From positions 1-61,064 of the forward strand of contig CAZWVK010000003.1 in NCBI GenBank assembly GCA_964636785.1: a stretch of DNA of 61,064 bases, in the 5' to 3' direction. Position 1 is the stretch's first letter. The number at the start of each line of letters is the position of its first letter. This DNA comes from UBA6776 sp964636785. Lineage in GTDB: Bacteria > Bdellovibrionota > Bdellovibrionia > Bdellovibrionales > UBA1609. The translations under genes and the position numbers were made by a program. The notes under the pieces were generated by a model. It had not been told where the DNA came from. It did no database searches and was given only the letters and a program-made list of their open reading frames with translations. Below are positions 1 through 9,037 of this stretch, piece by piece.

Positions 1-27
1 CTGAGACAGTTTCTCAGAGTGGTTTCG

Positions 28-1782
28 ATGAAAGAACATGATGTTAGTATATCGAATCTAAATGCGTTGCTTAGACCAGGTTTCAAAATCCTCGGTTTGT
101 TTAGCCTTTTGGCTGGTCTAATTTCTTGTGGTCAAGCAGCGATCGAGCCATCCGAGCACGATACCGCTCGAGAGATTGCCGCTGCACCAAAGTCATTTTC
201 AAAAAAGAAAATCAAAAGTAATTCGCCAGACCCGGCTGATATATTTATTAAGAATAAACTTTCTGAGCTCAGCCTCGAACAAAAAGTGGGGCAGTTTTTA
301 GTGATTGGATTTGGTGGAAAAACTCTGACTAAGAAGTCCATAACACTTCTTAAAAAGATCAAACCCGGAAGCATTATCCTATTTTCGAGGAATATCGAAA
401 ACTTCAATCAGGTTCGAAAACTCACAAACTCACTTCAAGAAATTTCACAAGAGAATAGCTCTCTTCCAATGCTTGTTATGATTGATCAAGAGGGTGGATC
501 TGTTACTCGAGTCAAAGTTGGAACCTCTCTTCCTTCGGCCCTCGCATTGGCGCAAACGCGCCATCCCGCATTTATTAGGGATTATTCCATGACCATGGCT
601 TCCATACTTAATCACCTCGGAATCAATATGAATTTGGCTCCTGTGATGGATGTTTCAAATCCGAATTCCTCTTCATTTATAGGATCAAGAAGCTTTGGCC
701 AGTCTCCGGATGAGGTTTCTCAGTTAGCTTCTGCTTTTGCATTGGGGCAGTGGGATGCTGGTGTGATTCCAACAGCAAAACATTTTCCCGGTCATGGAAA
801 TGTTAAAGCTGACAGTCATAAAGAAACCCCAACAAAAAATTTGAGCCTTTCTGATCTGAGTTCCTCTGATCTATTGCCATTCAAATCCTTCTCCGATTTG
901 AATATCCCTTCTGCGATGATGCTCGGTCATGTCAGTTTCCCAAAGATCGATCCTAGCGGATATCCTGCGGCATTCTCCCGGCCACTCAATCACGAACTTC
1001 TTCGTGATCATTTAAAATATGAAGGGTTAGCAATCACCGATGATCTTGAAATGCAGGGCGCTGAGCGCGTTGGCGATATGTCTGCTCGAACCATTCAAGC
1101 CATTCTTGCGGGAAATGACATGGTTATGGTGGCGTGGAGTGAAAAGCGACAACTAAAGGCATATAACACCATTCTTCAAGCTGTTAAAAGCGGACGCATC
1201 TCTGAAGAAAGACTCAATGAATCTTTGAGTCGAATTTTGAGAGCGAAATACTCCGTCAGCCAACAAACAAAGACCTATGATAGTGCAGAGGTTGAAAAAT
1301 TAAGATCAAAGCTTGTTGGTCTTTCCAAAGATGTAAAGCGCCTCAGTTTTCAAAGCTCACTTAAGAGCAAAGAAGCATCAAAGCCGTTTCCAAATTTTGG
1401 AAATGAGATCAGCGTTTACTCGTCAGATCGAACTTTTTTTAATCTCTTTCACAGTCATTATTTAAAACGCAGTCGCTGGATTCATTTAACAAAGAAGAAT
1501 GTCAAATCACGAATTCTTTCCTTGAATCAGACTGCGCCGAAGGGGCCATTCATTTTCTATGTCTCTGGAATTGGAACATCCAAATGGATTGATCGCTTGT
1601 CACCGGAACATAAACGCTATGCGATTGTTATTAATACCAATCAACCTGGAGCGATTAAAAATCCACAGGATTATTTAAAAGTGGTTCACTTAAACTCACA
1701 AAGCCCCGAAAGCGGGGCTTGGCTTGCTGATTATTTAAATCAGATGGAATCTCTTCGTAGACCTTCCTCCGATCTGGAGTGA
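28..1782 (+). CDS. nagZ: NagZ-like beta-N-acetylhexosaminidase lipoprotein (GH3)
   Basis: A glycoside hydrolase family 3 enzyme expected to release N-acetylglucosamine from peptidoglycan fragments. The family signature KHFPGHGN...DSH lies near residues 251-264, and the likely nucleophile Asp is in ITDDLEMQG near residue 338. The N-terminus is hydrophobic and ends in LAGLISC, a lipobox, so the enzyme is probably a lipoprotein rather than the cytoplasmic form known from E. coli. About 190 residues follow the catalytic domain and match nothing I recognise. ATG at 28 is chosen; GTG at 19 is in frame and possible. It converges on the ATP synthase operon. The family is clear; the cell location is inferred. 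Confidence 0.88.
   Translation: MKEHDVSISNLNALLRPGFKILGLFSLLAGLISCGQAAIEPSEHDTAREIAAAPKSFSKKKIKSNSPDPADIFIKNKLSELSLEQKVGQFLVIGFGGKTLTKKSITLLKKIKPGSIILFSRNIENFNQVRKLTNSLQEISQENSSLPMLVMIDQEGGSVTRVKVGTSLPSALALAQTRHPAFIRDYSMTMASILNHLGINMNLAPVMDVSNPNSSSFIGSRSFGQSPDEVSQLASAFALGQWDAGVIPTAKHFPGHGNVKADSHKETPTKNLSLSDLSSSDLLPFKSFSDLNIPSAMMLGHVSFPKIDPSGYPAAFSRPLNHELLRDHLKYEGLAITDDLEMQGAERVGDMSARTIQAILAGNDMVMVAWSEKRQLKAYNTILQAVKSGRISEERLNESLSRILRAKYSVSQQTKTYDSAEVEKLRSKLVGLSKDVKRLSFQSSLKSKEASKPFPNFGNEISVYSSDRTFFNLFHSHYLKRSRWIHLTKKNVKSRILSLNQTAPKGPFIFYVSGIGTSKWIDRLSPEHKRYAIVINTNQPGAIKNPQDYLKVVHLNSQSPESGAWLADYLNQMESLRRPSSDLE
1701..1720 (-). terminator. Possible weak terminator for the atp operon
   Basis: A perfect 8-bp stem (AAGCCCCG / CGGGGCTT) with a 4-base loop lies within the 3' end of the nagZ coding sequence, about 100 bases beyond the atpC stop. 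Read on the minus strand it is followed by TGTGAGTTT, which is only weakly U-rich. It could end atp transcripts or be a chance palindrome in coding DNA. Confidence 0.3.
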
Positions 1783-1819
1783 AGCGACGCTTTGTGTCCC
1801 GCAAATTGAACCGGGAACC

Positions 1820-2227
1820 TTAGGAGTTGAGAGCTTCTAGGCGAGCATTTGCTTGCTCAAGCTGAACTTGAAGTTCATGTATCTGATCCTTACCAATATA
1901 ATAAGGATCAATCAGCCTTTCTTGCGCTTTTTTAGCAGCTTCTTCCACTTGCTTACGATCAAGTTCTTCTAAGGACTCTGCGGTTTCTGCCAGAATAGAT
2001 ACGCCCTCTGGATGTACAGAGATATATCCCCAGCTGACCACCACAGGATTAAAAGTGTTTTGACCTTTTAATCGATATTTCAAAACACCAATTCCTAAAG
2101 TTGCAACCAAAGGAGCGTGTCCTGGAAGAATGTCCATTTGGCCATTCTCACCAGGCACAATAACCTCTTCAATTTCAGCATTGGTTACTAGTTTTCTTTC
2201 AGGCGTAACCAAGTTTAGCATAAACAT
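1820..2227 (-). CDS. atpC: ATP synthase F1 subunit epsilon
   Basis: Epsilon subunit of the F1 sector (135 residues, normal length). It forms the central stalk with gamma and can inhibit the enzyme. The N-terminal beta-sandwich is recognisable from LVTPERKLV, the acidic EEVIVPGENG and the DILPGHAPLVATL motif, followed by a helical C-terminal hairpin rich in Glu, Gln and Ala. It is the last gene of the b'-b-delta-alpha-gamma-beta-epsilon operon and starts 13 bases after the atpD stop. No other gene follows on this strand. Confidence 0.95.
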   Translation of the reverse strand: MFMLNLVTPERKLVTNAEIEEVIVPGENGQMDILPGHAPLVATLGIGVLKYRLKGQNTFNPVVVSWGYISVHPEGVSILAETAESLEELDRKQVEEAAKKAQERLIDPYYIGKDQIHELQVQLEQANARLEALNS

Positions 2228-2240
2228 GTTCTAACACTCC

Positions 2241-3644
2241 TTAAGCGAGAGTTTTTGCTTTCTCAAGCACGTCTTCAATCGTTCCTACCATGTAGAACGC
2301 TTGCTCTGGAATGTTGTCATGCTTTCCATCCAAGATCTCTCGGAAACCACGGACTGTGTCTTTGATATCAACGTATTTTCCAGGCATTCCAGTGAACTGC
2401 TCAGCAACGAACATTGGCTGAGAAAGGAAACGCTCAACTTTACGTGCACGTCCAACAACCAATTTATCCTCATCGCTCAATTCATCCATACCAAGAATCG
2501 CGATGATGTCTTGAAGTTCTTTGTATCTTTGTAAAAGAGCTTGAACATCACGTGCTGTTTTATAGTGAGCTTCACCAACAACTTGTGGATCCAGAATTCT
2601 AGAAGTTGAGTTCAAAGGATGAACCGCAGGGAAAATCGCTTTTGCTGCAATATCACGATCCAAGTTGGTCGTTGCATCCAAGTGAGCAAATGTTGCAGCA
2701 GGAGCTGGATCTGTATAGTCATCCGCAGGAACGTAAACCGCTTGAACCGAAGTCACTGAACCTTTGTTTGTAGAAGTGATTCGCTCTTGAAGTCCACCCA
2801 TCTCTGTTCCAAGAGTTGGCTGGTAACCCACCGCTGAAGGAATACGACCGAGAAGTGCGGACACCTCTGCACCAGCTTGAGTGAATCGGAAGATATTATC
2901 TACGAAAAGGAGAACGTCTTGTCCTTCTTGATCACGGAAGTATTCCGCCATTGTTAGACCAGTCAAAGCCACTCGAGCACGCGCTCCAGGAGGCTCGTTC
3001 ATCTGACCAAACACAAGAGCTGTTTTATCGATAACACCAGAATCTTTCATCTCGTGGTAAAGATCGTTTCCTTCACGAGAACGCTCTCCCACACCCGCGA
3101 AAACAGAGTATCCACCGTGCTCAGTTGCAATGTTACGAATCAATTCTTGAATAAGAACTGTTTTACCAACACCCGCACCACCAAACAGACCAATCTTTCC
3201 ACCCTTTGCATAAGGAGCGAGAAGGTCCACAACTTTAATTCCAGTCATGAGCATTTCAGCTTGAGTCGACTGATCTTCAAACTTTGGAGCTTCTCTGTGA
3301 ATAGACCAGCGTTCCTTTGTTTGAACAGGAGCGCCATCGTCAATGGGCTCACCAACAACGTTCAAAATTCGTCCTAAAACTTCTTTTCCAACAGGAGTTT
3401 GAATTGTGTTTCCTGTGTTCTTCACTTTATCACCGCGAACCAAACCATCTGTTGAATCCATGGCGATTGTTCGAACCACTCGATCACCCAAGTGCTGAGC
3501 AACTTCGAGTACAAGGTTATCTTCTTTATCACCAATTGATTTATTGGTGACTTTCAAAGCGTTAAGGATCGCAGGCATATCTCCTTGAGGAAATTCCACG
3601 TCCACAACCGGGCCCATCACTTGTTTAATATATCCAACTTCCAT
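2241..3644 (-). CDS. atpD: ATP synthase F1 subunit beta
   Basis: Catalytic beta subunit of F1 (467 residues, full length), which makes ATP from ADP and phosphate. The P-loop GGAGVGKT is near residue 155, the catalytic GERSREGNDL follows near 187, and the family stretch ALLGRIPSAVGYQPTL is present. Strong conservation over the whole length leaves little doubt. It lies between atpG and atpC in the usual order, with a 30-base gap to atpG and a ribosome-binding site (AGGAGAA) just upstream of ATG. Confidence 0.99.
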   Translation of the reverse strand: MEVGYIKQVMGPVVDVEFPQGDMPAILNALKVTNKSIGDKEDNLVLEVAQHLGDRVVRTIAMDSTDGLVRGDKVKNTGNTIQTPVGKEVLGRILNVVGEPIDDGAPVQTKERWSIHREAPKFEDQSTQAEMLMTGIKVVDLLAPYAKGGKIGLFGGAGVGKTVLIQELIRNIATEHGGYSVFAGVGERSREGNDLYHEMKDSGVIDKTALVFGQMNEPPGARARVALTGLTMAEYFRDQEGQDVLLFVDNIFRFTQAGAEVSALLGRIPSAVGYQPTLGTEMGGLQERITSTNKGSVTSVQAVYVPADDYTDPAPAATFAHLDATTNLDRDIAAKAIFPAVHPLNSTSRILDPQVVGEAHYKTARDVQALLQRYKELQDIIAILGMDELSDEDKLVVGRARKVERFLSQPMFVAEQFTGMPGKYVDIKDTVRGFREILDGKHDNIPEQAFYMVGTIEDVLEKAKTLA

Positions 3645-3674
3645 TTTTTTCTCCTATTTCTCAAATCAAATCAT

Positions 3675-4550
3675 TTAGCCGTTTAATGCTTCAGCACCAC
3701 TGGTGATCTCAATCAACTCGGTTGTGATCGCTGCTTGTCTCATTTTGTTGTAAGTTAACGTTAGGCTCGAAATCATTTCGCCAGCGTTTTTGGTTGCGTT
3801 TTCCATCGCAGCCATTCGCGCACCATGCTCAGCCGCAACACTTTCAGAAAGAACTCGATAAACTTGAATCGCAAAGTGCTTCTCTAAGAGCTTATCAATG
3901 ATCAACTCAGGAGCTGGTTCAAAAATTAAGTCTGGAGAGGTCAATGTTTCATCAGTGATATGGGATTCGCTGACATCAATTGGTAAAAGTCTTTCGCAAA
4001 CCACATTTTGTGAAATCGCAGACTTAAACTCATTGTAAATCATGTAAATGGCGTCGTAATGACCTTCTGTGAAATTAGCCATGAGGTCTTTGGCCACATC
4101 TGCAGCCAAGTCATATGAAATTTCACGAGCAAGATTTAAAATCGTGCTTTTCGGAGGCAAGTTTCTCTTCTTAAAAAAGTCAGAGGACTTTCTTCCAACA
4201 GACATAATATCCATTTGCTCATACTTGCCGCTATTTTCTTTATAATAATTCATCGCAAATCGATTGATGTTTGCGTTGAATCCCCCGCATAGACCACGAT
4301 CACTTGTTACTACAACAAGCAGAACTCGCTTTGGATTTTCTGCAGGATTTAAGAGGGGATGGTTAACCCGCTGAGTGATGGAGATATCAGCAATCACCTT
4401 TAAAATCTCACGCGCATAAGGGCGAAGATTCACGATGTTTTGCTGGGCTCGGCGAAGTTTTGCCGCCGAGACCATCTTCATCGCACGCGTGATCTGCTGA
4501 GTGTTCTTCACACTCCCGATTCGCGATCTAATGTCTTTTAAATTCGCCAT
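3675..4550 (-). CDS. atpG: ATP synthase F1 subunit gamma
   Basis: Gamma subunit, the rotating central shaft of F1 (291 residues, typical). The N-terminal helix with IRSRIGSVKNTQQITRAMKM and the C-terminal helix with MSSLTLTYNKMRQAAIT are the two conserved coiled-coil strands; the Rossmann-like middle contains SDRGLCGGFNANI near residue 90. It is placed between atpA and atpD as in most bacteria, with about 20 bases between genes, so it is co-transcribed with them. Confidence 0.97.
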   Translation of the reverse strand: MANLKDIRSRIGSVKNTQQITRAMKMVSAAKLRRAQQNIVNLRPYAREILKVIADISITQRVNHPLLNPAENPKRVLLVVVTSDRGLCGGFNANINRFAMNYYKENSGKYEQMDIMSVGRKSSDFFKKRNLPPKSTILNLAREISYDLAADVAKDLMANFTEGHYDAIYMIYNEFKSAISQNVVCERLLPIDVSESHITDETLTSPDLIFEPAPELIIDKLLEKHFAIQVYRVLSESVAAEHGARMAAMENATKNAGEMISSLTLTYNKMRQAAITTELIEITSGAEALNG

Positions 4551-4570
4551 TTAAATTCGCCTCTTTATGT

Positions 4571-6088
4571 TTAAGATGCTTTAAAGATCGCAGTGAACTC
4601 TGTCAGCGCTGACTTCAGCGATTCTTGAGTGTCATCACCAATCTTTTGTTCTGTTGCGATTTTATTCAAAATTGCACTGTGCTTTGTTGTTAAGAAATCA
4701 ACAAGCTCAGTTTCAAAACGCTGAACATCTTTATCTGCAACATTGTCCAAGTAACCTTTTGTAGCTGCCCAAATCACTGCAACTTGAGTTTCAACTCGGT
4801 ATGGAAGGTATTGACCTTGTTTTAAGATCTCAACCAACTTCTTTCCACGAGACAATTGAGCTTGAGTCGCTTTGTCCAAATCAGATGCAAACGCAGAGAA
4901 AGCTTCAAGCTCTCTGAACTGAGCAAGTTCCAATTTCAAAGTTCCGGCAACTTGTTTCATCGCTTTAATTTGAGCAGATCCACCCACACGAGAAACAGAC
5001 TTACCAACATCAACAGCTGGACGAATCCCTTTATGGAAAAGACTTGATTCCAAAAAGATCTGACCATCTGTGATCGAAATCACGTTTGTTGGAATGTACG
5101 CAGAGATATCTCCAGCTTGAGTTTCAATAATTGGAAGCGCGGTTAATGATCCGCCACCGTTTTTATCGTTCAACTTCGCTGCACGCTCAAGAAGACGAGA
5201 ATGTAGATAGAAAACGTCTCCAGGATAAGCTTCACGACCAGGAGGACGTCTCAAGAGGAGTGACAACTGACGATAAGCTTGTGCTTGTTTTGTTAAATCG
5301 TCATACACGATAAGAGCATGTCTTCCAGTATCGCGGAAGTACTCGGCCATTGCGCAACCTGCGTATGGAGCCAAGAACTGGAGTGGAGCTTGATCTGAAG
5401 CCGTCGCTGCAATTACAGTTGTATATTCAAGCGCTCCTGCGTTTCTTAGCTTTTCAACCACTTGAGCAACTGTTGATTTCTTTTGTCCAATGGCAACGTA
5501 GAAGCAGTGAACGTTTTGGCCTTTTTGATTGATGATTGTATCAATCGCAATGGCTGTTTTCCCTGTTTGTCTATCGCCAATGATCAATTCGCGCTGTCCA
5601 CGTCCAATGGGAATCATAGAGTCGATCGCTTTGATTCCTGTCTGAAGTGGCTCATTCACTGATTTTCTTGGCATAATGCCCGGAGCCTTCATTTCAACAA
5701 GGCGAGTTTCTGTTGCGTTGATTGGACCCTTCCCATCGATAGGTTGTCCAAGAACGTTAACAACTCGACCAAGAAGAGCTTCACCAACTGGAACCTGAAC
5801 GATTTTCTGTGTTCGCTTAACGGTGTCACCTTCTTTGATGTCTTGGTCATTACCGAAAATAACAACACCGACTGAATCAGATTCAAGGTTTAAAACCATT
5901 CCGAAAATCTGACCCGGAAATTCAACAAGCTCTCCGGCCATCGCATTTTCAAGCCCATAAATTCGAGCCACACCGTCACCCACCGAAAGCACACTTCCGG
6001 TTTCACTGACTTCGATGGACTTATTATAGTTTTTGATCTGTTCTTTTAATACGCGACTGATTTCGTCTGCTCTGATCGTCATTTCCAT
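4571..6088 (-). CDS. atpA: ATP synthase F1 subunit alpha
   Basis: Non-catalytic nucleotide-binding alpha subunit of F1 (505 residues, full length). The Walker A motif GDRQTGKT is near residues 170-177, and the family signature PGREAYPGDVFYLHSRLLER follows near 285. The gene directly abuts the atpH stop (no gap), indicating translational coupling in the operon. Nothing is unusual in length or motifs. Confidence 0.99.
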   Translation of the reverse strand: MEMTIRADEISRVLKEQIKNYNKSIEVSETGSVLSVGDGVARIYGLENAMAGELVEFPGQIFGMVLNLESDSVGVVIFGNDQDIKEGDTVKRTQKIVQVPVGEALLGRVVNVLGQPIDGKGPINATETRLVEMKAPGIMPRKSVNEPLQTGIKAIDSMIPIGRGQRELIIGDRQTGKTAIAIDTIINQKGQNVHCFYVAIGQKKSTVAQVVEKLRNAGALEYTTVIAATASDQAPLQFLAPYAGCAMAEYFRDTGRHALIVYDDLTKQAQAYRQLSLLLRRPPGREAYPGDVFYLHSRLLERAAKLNDKNGGGSLTALPIIETQAGDISAYIPTNVISITDGQIFLESSLFHKGIRPAVDVGKSVSRVGGSAQIKAMKQVAGTLKLELAQFRELEAFSAFASDLDKATQAQLSRGKKLVEILKQGQYLPYRVETQVAVIWAATKGYLDNVADKDVQRFETELVDFLTTKHSAILNKIATEQKIGDDTQESLKSALTEFTAIFKAS

Positions 6089-6637
6089 TTAGTGTGTACT
6101 CCTGTTCAATTGCTCTTTCATTCTTCTTAAGTGTCCGGATAATGAATCGTCAAAAGTGTAACTTCCGACTTCTGCTTTTAATCCACCAATCAAATTTGGA
6201 TCGACTTCAAACTTTAACTCAGGTTTTTTCTGAGTGACGCTTTGAACTCGATCTCGGATGGCCTTCTGTTCTTCGCCACCAAGCACATAGGATGCACGAA
6301 CAGTTCCGCGCACGATTCCTGACTCTTCATCTGAAATCGCCTGATAGGCATTTACTACATCTGAAAAAATCTCGAGACGATTCTTCTTTGCCAAAAGAAA
6401 ACAAAATGTCTTTACCACCGCCGAAACAGAAGACTCAGATAAAGCCGTCATTAACGCTTTCTCTTTGTCCGATGGAAGAACTAGGGGTGAGTTCATGAAA
6501 TCTTTGAATTCATCTTTTGAGAAAATATCCGCCTCAAGTGCTTTCAATTCTGAAAAAACAAGGCTTTGATTTTTTCCTTCTTTAGCAAGCTCATACAGAG
6601 CTTTTGCATATCTTAATGAGATTTGACTCGGTTTCAT
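6089..6637 (-). CDS. atpH: ATP synthase F1 subunit delta
   Basis: Delta subunit (182 residues), which joins the peripheral b/b' stalk to the top of the alpha-beta hexamer. The N-terminal helical domain starts with ISLRYAKALYELAKEGK, typical of the family, and the C-terminal part has the conserved DPNLIGGLKAEVGSYTFDDSL pattern (partly quoted). It sits between atpF and atpA in the expected order with a short gap on one side and none on the other. Confidence 0.95.
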   Translation of the reverse strand: MKPSQISLRYAKALYELAKEGKNQSLVFSELKALEADIFSKDEFKDFMNSPLVLPSDKEKALMTALSESSVSAVVKTFCFLLAKKNRLEIFSDVVNAYQAISDEESGIVRGTVRASYVLGGEEQKAIRDRVQSVTQKKPELKFEVDPNLIGGLKAEVGSYTFDDSLSGHLRRMKEQLNRSTH

Positions 6638-6650
6638 GTTGTGCTCACTC

Positions 6651-7217
6651 TCATTGGTTTACCAGCTGGATTTTCTTAATAAATTCTGTCTGCAAGCGAT
6701 TTTGATCGTCTTGTGATGCCTCGCTGCTCAACTTGTTCTTCGCTGCTTCTATCGCCTGAGACAATGCATAGGCCTGAATCTCATTCTTCGCCTTTTGAAT
6801 TTCAATCTCTGCGGTCTTTTTTGCTTCCTCGCGAAGCTTTTGAGAAACTTCATCAGCTTCCTTCAAAAGATTTGATTTCAATTGATCCGCTTCTTTTTGT
6901 GCTCTCATCGCATTTTCTTTTGCAGAGGTTTCAAGTTCTGCCAAGCGAGCGGAGATTTCTTTATGATTGGCTTCTGCTTCTTTTTTTGCTGCCTCTGCTC
7001 TTCCCACAAGGTCGATGTATGAGCGTTTTCTTTCTTTAAAATGCGAAACAACGATTCCTTTTAATACGTAAAACAGGAGCGAGAACAAAAGAAGGAAGTT
7101 AAAAGCCTGCACTCCGATCGTTGTCCACGGAACAGCATGAGGATCGCCGCCGGCAGGAGCCGCGATAGCGTAAATCGGAAGAAAAACAATCAGTGTAAAT
7201 AAAAGACGTGAAACCAT
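6651..7217 (-). CDS. atpF: ATP synthase F0 subunit b
   Basis: One of two peripheral-stalk b-type subunits. ATG at 7217 is chosen because it falls directly after the stop of the b' gene; a longer frame from 7238 would overlap it. The 188-residue product begins with a signal-peptide-like stretch (FTLIVFLPIYAIAA), followed by a second hydrophobic segment (FNFLLLFSLLFYVLKGIVV) near residues 37-56. A long charged coiled coil rich in Lys, Glu and Ala fills the rest. An extra N-terminal hydrophobic segment is unusual for b subunits and suggests that this one may be processed at AIAA. Confidence 0.9.
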   Translation of the reverse strand: MVSRLLFTLIVFLPIYAIAAPAGGDPHAVPWTTIGVQAFNFLLLFSLLFYVLKGIVVSHFKERKRSYIDLVGRAEAAKKEAEANHKEISARLAELETSAKENAMRAQKEADQLKSNLLKEADEVSQKLREEAKKTAEIEIQKAKNEIQAYALSQAIEAAKNKLSSEASQDDQNRLQTEFIKKIQLVNQ

Positions 7218-7218
7218 A

Positions 7219-7662
7219 TTAATGCAGATCCTTTCCAAGAAGGCGCGAAGAGATCATTTCACTGATTTGTGGAAGCTCCTGTTTGATTTCTTTTTTTGCA
7301 GCCTCGGCCGCTTTTGAGATCTGCGCTCGAGCCGCATCAACGTCTTCCTTTGCTTTGTTTCGGGCAAAGACAATGCGCTCTTCGTAGATCTTCAGCGCTT
7401 CTGAGCGGGTTTTATCATAGATATTTTTGTATTCTTCATTAATTTTACGAGCCTTCAAGGAGTAGTCTTCTTGAAGTCGTTTTGTTTCCTGAATATATTG
7501 CTCGGCTTCGTCGACCTGACCCACGGTTTGCCTTGAGCGCTCGGTAAAAGCGGCAAAATAGGGATCAAATAAAACGTATTTCAAAAAGACGAAAGTCACT
7601 AAGAATACGCCAATTTGTAGATATAGGGTTGAATCAATGCCAAGGGCGGTAAAGAGCTCCAT
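7219..7662 (-). CDS. ATP synthase F0 subunit b' (second b-type subunit)
   Basis: Second b-type stalk protein (147 residues). One N-terminal membrane helix (YLQIGVFLVTFVFLKYVLF) is followed by DPYFAAFTERSRQT and a long charged coiled coil. Paired b and b' genes are known from photosynthetic bacteria and several delta-type lineages, where they form a heterodimer. It is the first gene of the F1 operon; the bactofilin gene lies 60 bases upstream on the same strand, so transcription may also come from the par operon. Confidence 0.9.
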   Translation of the reverse strand: MELFTALGIDSTLYLQIGVFLVTFVFLKYVLFDPYFAAFTERSRQTVGQVDEAEQYIQETKRLQEDYSLKARKINEEYKNIYDKTRSEALKIYEERIVFARNKAKEDVDAARAQISKAAEAAKKEIKQELPQISEMISSRLLGKDLH

Positions 7663-7722
7663 TCACCAATCCTTCATTAAATTGTGTGGAAATTGTATAT
7701 GCGGGTTTCGGCCCGATGTAAA

Positions 7723-8070
7723 TTACTTCTTAGACATATATGAGGCTCCCTCGAAGAGAACCCCTTCATCTATTCTTAGGGAAGGTGTAGTCACCGTACC
7801 TTGGAAACGAGCGGGTGGATGCATTACCACTTTGCGTCGAGCGAAGATGTTTCCCTTCACATGACCGCTAATAATGACATTTTCAGCCTCGATTTGTGCT
7901 TCAACGGCGGCTCCGGGTCCGACAATTAATGTGTCTTTCGTAAAAATTTCGCCTTTGAAGGATCCGCTGATTCGCACGGTTCCTTCAAACGTAAGTTTTC
8001 CATCAAATTGCGCACCGTCTTCGAGAAGAGCTGTAATTTTGGATGCTTCCACTATGCCTCGCTTAACCAC
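7723..8070 (-). CDS. Bactofilin-family cytoskeletal protein
   Basis: A small bactofilin (115 residues). The sequence shows the short glycine- and valine-rich repeats of the right-handed beta-helix, for example FEGTVRISGSFKGEI, VGPGAAVEAQIEAENVIISG and HVKGNIFARRKVVMH, with short tails. Bactofilins polymerise without nucleotide into filaments at the inner membrane. It overlaps the end of parB by 8 bases, so it is translated with parAB. In Myxococcus xanthus bactofilins near parAB anchor the segregation machinery near the poles; a similar role here is inferred from position. Confidence 0.9.
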   Translation of the reverse strand: MVKRGIVEASKITALLEDGAQFDGKLTFEGTVRISGSFKGEIFTKDTLIVGPGAAVEAQIEAENVIISGHVKGNIFARRKVVMHPPARFQGTVTTPSLRIDEGVLFEGASYMSKK

Positions 8071-9037
8071 GCAGTCGGTCTATTATATTATTCAACTGCT
8101 CATCAGAGTAAAAATAGAGCTTTATTTTACCTTTTCCCGATTGATATTCAATATCCACCCTGGACCCAAGAAGTTTTTGAAGCTCTTCTTTGAGGTGAGG
8201 AAGTTGAGCGCTTTTAGACGGCTCGTGTTCAGTTTTAACTTTTTCAGGTCGCTTTTTTTGCTGGATGAGTTTTTCTAAGGCTCTGACGCTTAAGTTTTCG
8301 GCTTTCACTCGCAAGGCCATCTCGATTTGATCTTTTTTATCGGGCAATGAAAGCAAAACCTTGGCTTGCCCTTGGCTGATTTCTTCAGCAAGCAGCATGT
8401 GGCGGAGTTCCGGCGTTAGCTGTAAAAGCCGCAATAAGTTCGCTACGGTCGCTCGATCTTTTCCAACTCGATCTGCCATTTCCTGCTGAGTCAGATGAAA
8501 GCGCTTCATAAGAAGGTCATAAGCTTCAGCTTCTTCAATGGGATTAAGATCTTTTCTCTGAATATTCTCGATGAGGGCTAGCTCGAGCACTTCTTGTGGA
8601 CCGAGATTCTTAATCAGCGCAGGAACTTCTTTGAGCTCCGCTTTCTGTGCGGCTCTCCAGCGTCTTTCACCCGCGATAATTTCGTATTTATCCGTGGCGA
8701 TTTTTTTAAGAAGGATGGGCTGAATGATTCCTTTTTCTTTGATCGAGTTTGCTAATTCTTCAAGTGCTTCTTTTTCAAAGCGCTTTCGCGGTTGCTCTTT
8801 ATTAGGTTGAATATTTTCAATTGGAATATTCCAAATTCGGCTCTCTGGTGGCACCTGAGGCTGAATCGGAATATCTTTTTTCTCAGATTTTTCAATCGGC
8901 GGAGTCGCTGGCTTTGTTTCTGAATCAGCGGTCATTTTTGAAAATGCACCGTTTTCACCACCGAGAAGACTTCCTAAGCCGCGACCAAGGTTTTGCTTCT
9001 TCGATTTTTGCTGTGTGGATGGACTTGGTTTAGACAT
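8063..9037 (-). CDS. parB: Chromosome-partitioning protein ParB
   Basis: Centromere-binding CTPase-type ParB (324 residues). After a disordered basic start (KKQNLGRGLGSLLGG), the ParB/Srx domain contains the arginine-patch motif GERRWRAA near residue 130. The helix-turn-helix follows (TQQEMADRVGKDRATVANLL near 185-205), and a C-terminal dimerisation segment ends the protein. It overlaps parA by 8 bases at its start and bactofilin by 8 bases at its end. Two candidate parS sites lie about 1 kb upstream (9973 and 10487), as expected for self-loading near the origin. Confidence 0.97.
   Translation of the reverse strand: MSKPSPSTQQKSKKQNLGRGLGSLLGGENGAFSKMTADSETKPATPPIEKSEKKDIPIQPQVPPESRIWNIPIENIQPNKEQPRKRFEKEALEELANSIKEKGIIQPILLKKIATDKYEIIAGERRWRAAQKAELKEVPALIKNLGPQEVLELALIENIQRKDLNPIEEAEAYDLLMKRFHLTQQEMADRVGKDRATVANLLRLLQLTPELRHMLLAEEISQGQAKVLLSLPDKKDQIEMALRVKAENLSVRALEKLIQQKKRPEKVKTEHEPSKSAQLPHLKEELQKLLGSRVDIEYQSGKGKIKLYFYSDEQLNNIIDRLRG

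Noticed and set aside
1..17. Hairpin CTGAGA-CAGTT-TCTCAG at the window edge
   Set aside because: A stem of 6 bp at the very edge, with no context upstream and no T run; not interpretable.
2301..3550. Plus-strand open frames opposite atpD
   Set aside because: They are antisense shadows of the strongly conserved ATP synthase beta gene, with no start signals or family likeness.
7874..8278. Plus-strand frame of 134 codons opposite bactofilin and parB
   Set aside because: Shadow of two overlapping well-recognised genes; low-complexity, Phe/Ser-rich product.
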